From positions 186,001 to 250,000 of the forward strand of contig NZ_JASHIK010000004.1 of the NCBI RefSeq assembly GCF_030733745.1: a stretch of 64,000 nucleotides of DNA, given 5' to 3'. Source of the DNA: Stappia sp. MMSF_3263 (lineage in GTDB: Bacteria; Pseudomonadota; Alphaproteobacteria; Rhizobiales; Stappiaceae). The position numbers and the translations under genes were made by a program. This document shows positions 59,538-64,000 of the stretch, piece after piece; the stretch's first letter is position 1, and each line of letters opens with the position of its first letter. The notes below the pieces were generated by a model. It saw nothing but the letters and a program-made list of their open reading frames with translations, ran no database searches and was not told where the DNA came from.

Positions 59538-59620
59538 GATCGATCGCTGCTCACGGGGACAACGCCTTGCTGCCTGTCGTCGCAGCGGAATGAGCGAACA
59601 CCGAACTGTCCGGAATCGGC

Positions 59621-59651
59621 AAAAAAGCGGCCCGCGGGAAAACCGCGAGCC
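59621..59651 (-). terminator. Rho-independent terminator of the chemoreceptor gene
   Basis: On the minus strand GGCTCGCGG / CCGCGGGCC (9 bp, one G-T pair) with a five-base loop is followed, after GC, by six T residues (59621-59626). It ends the transcript 36 bases after the stop and faces the convergent peptide gene. Confidence 0.85.
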
Positions 59652-59687
59652 GTTCCGGTAAACTACGGACGTGTTCCGTGAGACCGC

Positions 59688-61373
59688 TCAGGCGGCGCGG
59701 ATTGTCGACAGGAACTCGTTCATCGCCGACTGCATGCGGTTCGAGCGGTCGTGCAGGTCGCGGATAGATTCCCGCATCTCCGCGCTCAGGTCACCGGTCT
59801 GGTTCGCCTGATTGGACACCTCGACGATCGAACTGCTGACGCTCAGCGTGCCGCGTGCCGCCTCTGCCACGTTGCGGGCGATCTCGTTGGTTGCCGCGTT
59901 CTGCTCTTCCGTCGCCGCCGCCATGGCGGAGGTCCGCTGGTGGATGGTTTTCACCATTTCGGCGACGGAGGCCGTTGCCACGATGGAATCGTCGGCAGCC
60001 TGACGCATCTCCGAGATCTGCGTGTCGATCTCCTCGGTCGCCTTGGCCGTCTGTTCTGCCAGCGCCTTGACCTCGGAGGCGACGACCGCGAAGCCGCGTC
60101 CGGCATCTCCGGCGCGGGCCGCCTCGATCGTGGCATTGAGCGCGAGCAGGTTGGTCTGCTCGGCGATGTCGGTGATCAGCCGGGTCACGTCGCCGATCTT
60201 GGCCACCACCTGCTGCAGCTTGCCGACCGCGTTGTTGGAGCGCTCGACCTCGCTGGAGGCTTCCGTCACCACCTTCGAGGAAGCGTGCACCTGCTCGTTG
60301 ATCTCGGCGATGGAGGCGGAGAGTTCCTCCGTCGCGCTCGCCACCGTGTTGACGTTCTCTGTTGCCTGCTGCGAGGCGGAGGAAACCGACAGGGCCTGGT
60401 CCGTCGTCCCGTGGGCGATGTCGGCAAGCGACCCGGCGGACCCGTTGAGCGCCTCCAGCCCGCTGATCATCTCGCGGGTGATGGTCAGGACGGTTTCCTC
60501 GAAGCTGCTGGCCACCGCTTCCATTTCGGTGCGGCGCCGCTCGGCCGCGTCGAGCCGCTGGCGTTCGGTGTCTGCTTCCAGTTCGCGGGTGCGGATCAGG
60601 TTGGCACGGAAGACGCCGAGCGCCTCGCCCATCTGGCCGATCTCGTCGGAGCGCCTGCCGAAGTCGACTTCCTCGTCGGTGTCGCCGTCGGCGAGCTTGC
60701 GAACCACGTTGGCGAGCTGGCCGAGGGGGCGCGACACCATCGCGAAATTCAGGTATCCGAGCAGCCCGGCAAAGAGCGTGATCAGCAGGCCGCTGCCGAG
60801 CGCCACCATCTGCGCGGAGGCAAGTTCGGCTCTCTGGGTGCCGAGCAGGGCGCTCTCGCGCTCCTGGAGCGATTTCTGCAGCTCCGCAACACCATCGAAG
60901 GTCGAGGCGAGAAGGTTCGCGCCCGTCGCGGTCAGCTCCATCGCCCGCGCCAGGTCGACCGTCTCGGGAACCCGCATCAACCGGATCTGCTCATTGGCGA
61001 AACTGTCGGCCCAGGACTTCCAGGCAGTGCGGACGATCTCGGCCTGTCCGACCAGGCTTTGGTCCAGGCCGGAAAGCCGCGACCCCAGCCCGTCGATGCG
61101 GGTCGTGATCTCGACCGACTGGTCCTCGACCTTGCCCACCCAGTCGCGATTGCCGGTCAGCAGGAAGTTCTTGACCCACAGCGCCTGCTGAAGCACGGCC
61201 CGCTGCAACAGGTCGGCCTCGCGCGAGATCGAGGTGACGGTTTCCGCCTGCTGTACCGCCTCGGCGGCGGTGATGGTTTTCGTGTAGGTGATGGCGCCGC
61301 CGATGGCGCCGATCAGCGCCAGACAGGAGAAGGCGATGGCGCCCTTGGTCGAGACCGATAAATTGGCGAACAT
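59688..61373 (-). CDS. Methyl-accepting chemotaxis protein
   Basis: Membrane chemoreceptor of 561 residues. A transmembrane helix ([20 protein letters not shown]) leads to a helical periplasmic domain of about 150 residues, a second helix ([20 protein letters not shown]), a HAMP domain ([26 protein letters not shown]) and the long signalling hairpin. The kinase-contact tip is [44 protein letters not shown]. It has no C-terminal CheR-binding pentapeptide; it ends FLSTIRAA. It lies 15 bases downstream of a gene for a secreted protein, which is likely its partner. Confidence 0.94.
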   Translation of the reverse strand: MFANLSVSTKGAIAFSCLALIGAIGGAITYTKTITAAEAVQQAETVTSISREADLLQRAVLQQALWVKNFLLTGNRDWVGKVEDQSVEITTRIDGLGSRLSGLDQSLVGQAEIVRTAWKSWADSFANEQIRLMRVPETVDLARAMELTATGANLLASTFDGVAELQKSLQERESALLGTQRAELASAQMVALGSGLLITLFAGLLGYLNFAMVSRPLGQLANVVRKLADGDTDEEVDFGRRSDEIGQMGEALGVFRANLIRTRELEADTERQRLDAAERRRTEMEAVASSFEETVLTITREMISGLEALNGSAGSLADIAHGTTDQALSVSSASQQATENVNTVASATEELSASIAEINEQVHASSKVVTEASSEVERSNNAVGKLQQVVAKIGDVTRLITDIAEQTNLLALNATIEAARAGDAGRGFAVVASEVKALAEQTAKATEEIDTQISEMRQAADDSIVATASVAEMVKTIHQRTSAMAAATEEQNAATNEIARNVAEAARGTLSVSSSIVEVSNQANQTGDLSAEMRESIRDLHDRSNRMQSAMNEFLSTIRAA

Positions 61374-61388
61374 GACTTTGTCCCTGAT

Positions 61389-61997
61389 TTAGCTGGCGGG
61401 CGAATTGCGGCGCTGCAACTCGGTGAGGTTGACCTCGACTGTCGCGGCGCCGATCGGCTGGGCGGTTTCGGGATCGGCCAGGGTGAGGTTGAGCTGGGCG
61501 CGCCAGATCTTGCGCTCCTCGTCCCATTCGGCTTCGTCGATGAAGACCGCGTTGGCTCCGGCCGGGAAGGTCTTCTGGAACTTGGCCTCGTCGCCTTGCC
61601 AGTAGTCGCCGGTGATCGCGCTCTGGCCGACATTCAGCCCGTTCCCGTCCATCACGAAGATCTCGGTGTAAAGGCCGAGCGTCTGGGCCTGGATTCGCAA
61701 CAGGTAGATCGACAGGGGCGCCGACAGCGTCGCGGCGATCAGCGGCTTGTCGTCGCTCTTTCGCTCCGCCACCCACTGCTGGTCGAGTGCATCGATCGCC
61801 GCCTGGCCGAGATCGCCGCGCAGGCTGTTCTGCGCCTTGATCGACAGCGGGACGATCGGGTTGGCCAGCCACTCGCGTGTCTGGGCGATGAAGGTATCGT
61901 CGATCAGGGCGGTGACATCGGGTGCCGACGGTTCCGCCGCCGCCGGCCCGGTCAGGGCGAGGATCGACAGAATGAGAGTACCGGCGATGCGTCGCAT
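61389..61997 (-). CDS. Secreted protein with a Cache-like segment, paired with the chemoreceptor
   Basis: A 202-residue protein with a clear Sec signal peptide (MRRIAGTLILSILALTGPAAAEP). The mature part is helical at first and then contains YTEIFVMDGNGLNVGQSAITGDYWQGDEAKFQKTF, a pattern like the PAS-fold Cache/PDC modules usually found inside receptors and kinases. It ends IGAATVEVNLTELQRR. No membrane segment follows, so it should be free in the periplasm. It is the first gene of a two-gene unit with the chemoreceptor, whose own periplasmic domain is a helical bundle. A soluble ligand-binding partner for the receptor is the natural inference; no family name is certain. Confidence 0.75.
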   Translation of the reverse strand: MRRIAGTLILSILALTGPAAAEPSAPDVTALIDDTFIAQTREWLANPIVPLSIKAQNSLRGDLGQAAIDALDQQWVAERKSDDKPLIAATLSAPLSIYLLRIQAQTLGLYTEIFVMDGNGLNVGQSAITGDYWQGDEAKFQKTFPAGANAVFIDEAEWDEERKIWRAQLNLTLADPETAQPIGAATVEVNLTELQRRNSPAS

Positions 61998-62197
61998 GTC
62001 TGGCTCCTGTCTAAAAAATGGTCACTCCACATTTCGCCCGCGGGGGTTAACGCCATCTTTAAAAGGCGAGGAGAAAAATTCAAATGAATGAAATCAATTA
62101 GTTATTCGAATATATTGCAGGAATTACGCATTATCCCGGAAGGGTCGATTCGTATTTTCTGCAAGCTTCCTTTTGATGTGCAATTTTTCGGGCAACT

Positions 62198-62214
62198 TCT
62201 GACGCTGCGTCAGA
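62198..62214. repeat. 8-1-8 perfect inverted repeat TCTGACGC-T-GCGTCAGA
   Basis: A 17-base perfect inverted repeat placed 51 bases upstream of the hsp20 heat-shock-type promoter and about 200 bases upstream of the receptor pair. Candidate operator; the binding protein is unknown. Confidence 0.6.
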
Positions 62215-62265
62215 CAGGCTTGCCGTCGCCGGCGGTATGGGCGGCGCGTCCTGCCCGGTGCGTTT

Positions 62266-62295
62266 CTTGAATCTGACGCCGCATGCCGCCATATA
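62266..62295 (+). promoter_or_regulatory. RpoH (sigma-32)-type promoter of hsp20
   Basis: CTTGAA (62266-62271), 17-base spacer, CCATATA (62289-62295). This fits the alphaproteobacterial heat-shock consensus (CTTG... then a C-rich -10) better than a sigma-70 site, and the gene behind it encodes a small heat-shock protein. Confidence 0.6.
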
Positions 62296-62433
62296 GAAGA
62301 CAACGGGGCACGTTGTCCCTGCCGGATGCCTGTCGGGTCCGGCGATTTGAACGTCCCGGTCGCGTTCGGGTTCACAGCGGCGCGGACGGGTCGTTTGTAA
62401 AATGGGCCGCTTTTGAAAAAGGGCTTGATGCAT

Positions 62434-62862
62434 ATGACGCGCATGTCAGCGTTTTCCTCTCCGTTGCTCCTCGGCTTTGAGGATCTCGAGCGGATGCTCG
62501 ACCGGGTAAGCAAGGGCGCCAACGACGGCTATCCGCCGTACAATATCGAGCGCCTTCCCAAGACCGAGACGCATGGGGAGATCATCCGCATCACGCTTGC
62601 GGTTGCCGGGTTTACCCGCGATCAGCTCGATGTCAGCGTCGAGGAGAGCCAATTGGTGATCCGCGGCCGGCAGGAGGACGACAAGTCCCGTCACTTCCTG
62701 CATCGGGGCATCGCGGCGCGGCAGTTTCAAAGGGCCTTCGTTCTGGCGGAAGGGATCGAGATCCTTGGCGCCGAACTGAAGGACGGCCTGCTTTCAATCG
62801 ACCTTGTCCGTCCACAACCCGAGCGCATCGTACGCCGGATCGAGATCGACGCGCGGGACTGA
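62434..62862 (+). CDS. Small heat-shock protein, Hsp20/alpha-crystallin family
   Basis: ATP-independent holdase chaperone, about 142 residues. The alpha-crystallin domain spans about 35-135 (PPYNIERLPKTETHGEIIRITLAVAGFTRDQLDVSVEESQLVIRG, HRGIAARQFQRAFVLAEGIEI). The N terminus MTRMSAFSSPLLLGFEDLERMLDR is typical of the rhizobial group beside DUF1150 and ptsN. ATG 62434 is preferred; ATG 62428 and TTG 62413 are in frame just upstream. A heat-shock-type promoter lies about 140 bases upstream. The DUF1150 gene follows in the same direction. Confidence 0.92.
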   Translation: MTRMSAFSSPLLLGFEDLERMLDRVSKGANDGYPPYNIERLPKTETHGEIIRITLAVAGFTRDQLDVSVEESQLVIRGRQEDDKSRHFLHRGIAARQFQRAFVLAEGIEILGAELKDGLLSIDLVRPQPERIVRRIEIDARD

Positions 62863-62935
62863 TCCCGCATGTCGGTTGTCCGGTCATCCGGAAAGGGCGA
62901 TGCGGCAGGTCCGCTCGCCGGAAAGGAGTAGTGCC

Positions 62936-63193
62936 ATGACGCGTGACGAAGAACATCTCGAAATGCAGCCGGGCGAGTTCAAGGCTCTTGGCGCCGGGCA
63001 GATCGCCTATGTGAAGCGCATGACTTCGGACGATGTCTCGACGCTTTTTCCGCAAGCCCCGCATATGGAGCCTGGCCTGAGCCTATGGGTGCTGCTCAAT
63101 GCGGACGGGACGCCGATCATGCTGACGGACAGCCGCGAGGCGGCGCTCGCCAACGCGGCGGAGCATGAGCTTTACACGGTCGGCCTGCACTGA
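62936..63193 (+). CDS. DUF1150 family protein
   Basis: Conserved alphaproteobacterial protein of 85 residues with no known activity. Family features are GEFKALGAGQIAYVKRMTSDDV and LWVLLNADGTPIMLTDSREAALANAAEHELYTVGLH. A near-perfect GAAAGGAG lies before ATG 62936, which rules out the longer open frame from 62804. It is regularly found next to hsp20 in this order and may share its heat-shock transcript. A terminator follows. Confidence 0.9.
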   Translation: MTRDEEHLEMQPGEFKALGAGQIAYVKRMTSDDVSTLFPQAPHMEPGLSLWVLLNADGTPIMLTDSREAALANAAEHELYTVGLH

Positions 63194-63229
63194 CGTCGGG
63201 CGGCCCCGCCGGCTTCGACGTAAACCAGG

Positions 63230-63265
63230 ACGCCCCGGTTCATTCACATGGACCGGGGCGTTTTT
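63230..63265 (+). terminator. Rho-independent terminator of hsp20-DUF1150
   Basis: Perfect 10-bp stem ACGCCCCGGT / ACCGGGGCGT with a 12-base loop and a T run ending at 63265. Confidence 0.88.
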
Positions 63266-63314
63266 CGTGGGACATGGGCCGCGGCCGGACAGCCGCGGAC
63301 CGCGCCGGGAAGCC

Positions 63315-63779
63315 TCAGGCCGCGTTGGAGGCGGCCGGTTGCGTCAGGATGGTGTAGAGCGCATCGGCGTCGCTGCTCGCCCGGAGCTTGGCGACGGTGC
63401 CGGGATCGCGCATCCGGCGGGCGATGCGGGCCAGTGCCTTCAGGTGATCCGCTCCGGCCCCTTCGGGCGCAAGCAGGACGAAGACGAGATCGACCGGCTG
63501 GTCATCGAGCGCATCGAAGTCGATTGGCCGCTCCAGCCGGGCGAAAAGGCCGACGAGCTTGTCGAGGCGGACAAGCTTGCCATGCGGAATTGCGATGCCG
63601 TTGCCGACACCTGTCGATCCGAGGCGTTCACGCTGCAGCAGCGTGTCGAACACGTCGCGTTCCGGCAGGCCCGTGACAGCGGCGGCCTTGGCGGCCAGTT
63701 CCTGAAGCGCTTGCTTCTTGCTGTTCGCTTTCAGGCTCGGAACGATCGCTTTCGACGTGAGGAGATCGTTGAGATCCAT
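63315..63779 (-). CDS. ptsN: Nitrogen-type PTS regulatory EIIA protein PtsN
   Basis: EIIA-Ntr, the end acceptor of the regulatory phosphotransfer chain that controls potassium transport, carbon/nitrogen balance and related processes. The 154-residue protein carries the phosphorylated histidine in GIAIPHGKLVRL (His66) and the segment VDLVFVLLAPEGAGADHLKALARIAR. It follows the hpf gene on the minus strand, the conserved hpf-ptsN pair. HPr and the mannose-type EIIA of the same chain lie at 32.6-33.3 kb. Confidence 0.96.
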   Translation of the reverse strand: MDLNDLLTSKAIVPSLKANSKKQALQELAAKAAAVTGLPERDVFDTLLQRERLGSTGVGNGIAIPHGKLVRLDKLVGLFARLERPIDFDALDDQPVDLVFVLLAPEGAGADHLKALARIARRMRDPGTVAKLRASSDADALYTILTQPAASNAA

Positions 63780-63867
63780 AAGGCGACTCGTCGTTGGGGC
63801 AATGAGAGGCGATCGGCAAATCGCCGCGCCCCCGATCGGGGGCGCGGCGCTGCCGGCTGATGCCTGA

Positions 63868-64000
63868 CTACCTGGTTGCGTTTTCCGGGTCGATCCACCC
63901 GTAATTTCCGTCCGGACGGCGATAGACGACGTTCACCGCCCCGCTTCCGGCATTGCGGAACACCACGACGGGCGCTTCCGCGAGATCGAGCTGCATGACC
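63868..64000 (-). CDS. hpf: Ribosome hibernation promoting factor, long form (C-terminal part only)
   Basis: The minus-strand frame from the right window edge to TAG 63868-63870 encodes the last 43 or so residues: VMQLDLAEAPVVVFRNAGSGAVNVVYRRPDGNYGWIDP. This is the C-terminal dimerisation domain of long HPF, which forms inactive 100S ribosomes. The N-terminal S30AE domain lies beyond the window. It precedes ptsN by 88 bases. Confidence 0.92.
   Translation of the reverse strand, partial: VMQLDLAEAPVVVFRNAGSGAVNVVYRRPDGNYGWIDPENATR

Larger units (their letters stand above)
61998..62433. other. Divergent regulatory region between the receptor pair and hsp20
   Basis: No gene is seen in 436 bases. 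Bases 62070-62190 are AT-rich and probably carry the promoter of the minus-strand receptor pair. Further right are a perfect inverted repeat (62198-62214) and a heat-shock-type promoter (62266-62295). The 5' leader of hsp20 (about 62300-62433) could hold an RNA thermometer, but I see no convincing fold. Confidence 0.5.

Noticed and set aside
62300-62433. ROSE-type RNA thermometer before hsp20
   Set aside because: No stem pairing the ribosome binding region in the characteristic way was found by eye.

Overview
The window is about 64 kb of high-GC chromosomal DNA from an alphaproteobacterium. Gene content and order point to the Hyphomicrobiales (Rhizobiales): ubiE-ubiB, mutM, a crotonase, rpsT and dnaA; chvI-chvG-hprK-EIIA-HPr-ahcY-divL-tsaE/amgK-murU-addB-addA-trxA; aroA-cmk-rpsA; sppA-ihfB-lapA; hsp20-DUF1150-ptsN-hpf. 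The genus cannot be fixed from the sequence alone; a Stappia-like marine member would fit. No insertion sequence, integrase or CRISPR array was seen. Both window edges cut genes: atpD lacks its 5' end and hpf lacks its N-terminal part.

Layout. 1-5 kb: end of the ATP synthase operon, an AlkB-like dioxygenase, and a divergent MFS efflux pump with an XRE/MmyB-type regulator. 5-10 kb: ubiquinone genes ubiB and ubiE, mutM, an enoyl-CoA hydratase and rpsT. 10-19 kb: a long dnaA leader, then dnaA, dnaN, recF, a LysE exporter, gyrB and an isolated, divergent rpsL. 19-25.5 kb (minus strand): an iron-sulfur photolyase, a GcrA-like zinc mini-protein, an OmpA-domain lipoprotein with an L,D-transpeptidase, and a molybdenum-cofactor group (two xdhC-type genes and a two-domain cytidylyltransferase). 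25.6-33.3 kb: pckA, a MATE pump, the ChvG/ChvI two-component system and the HprK/EIIA/HPr phosphotransfer genes. 33.5-48.6 kb: ahcY, divL, the TsaE-AmgK fusion with murU, addB-addA, trxA and grpE. 48.7-57.5 kb: a TRIC-type channel, lapA-ihfB-sppA, panB and a DUF488 gene, rpsA-cmk-aroA and an FYDLN-acid protein. 57.7-64 kb: tRNA-Ala(GGC), a radical SAM/SPASM enzyme with a 65-residue peptide, a chemoreceptor with a secreted partner, hsp20, a DUF1150 gene, ptsN and the end of hpf.

How the genes work together. Most of the window is housekeeping: replication initiation and elongation, double-strand break repair (AddAB, RecF), translation, ubiquinone and shikimate synthesis. A carbon/nitrogen signalling theme runs through pckA, ChvGI, HprK, HPr, EIIA and PtsN. 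AmgK-MurU, the L,D-transpeptidase and the OmpA lipoprotein concern the cell wall. DivL belongs to the cell-cycle phosphorelay.

The strongest candidates for something undescribed are: (1) the two-gene radical SAM and peptide locus beside tRNA-Ala, whose peptide ends in W-G-Q-W-Q-Q-F-G and looks like a cyclophane-type RiPP; (2) the isolated S12 gene, which carries Arg at position 43 and Asn at position 88, both classic streptomycin-resistance positions; and (3) a secreted protein with a Cache-like segment paired with a chemoreceptor. All coordinates and motifs were read directly from the sequence. Family assignments rest on recalled signatures, not on a database search.
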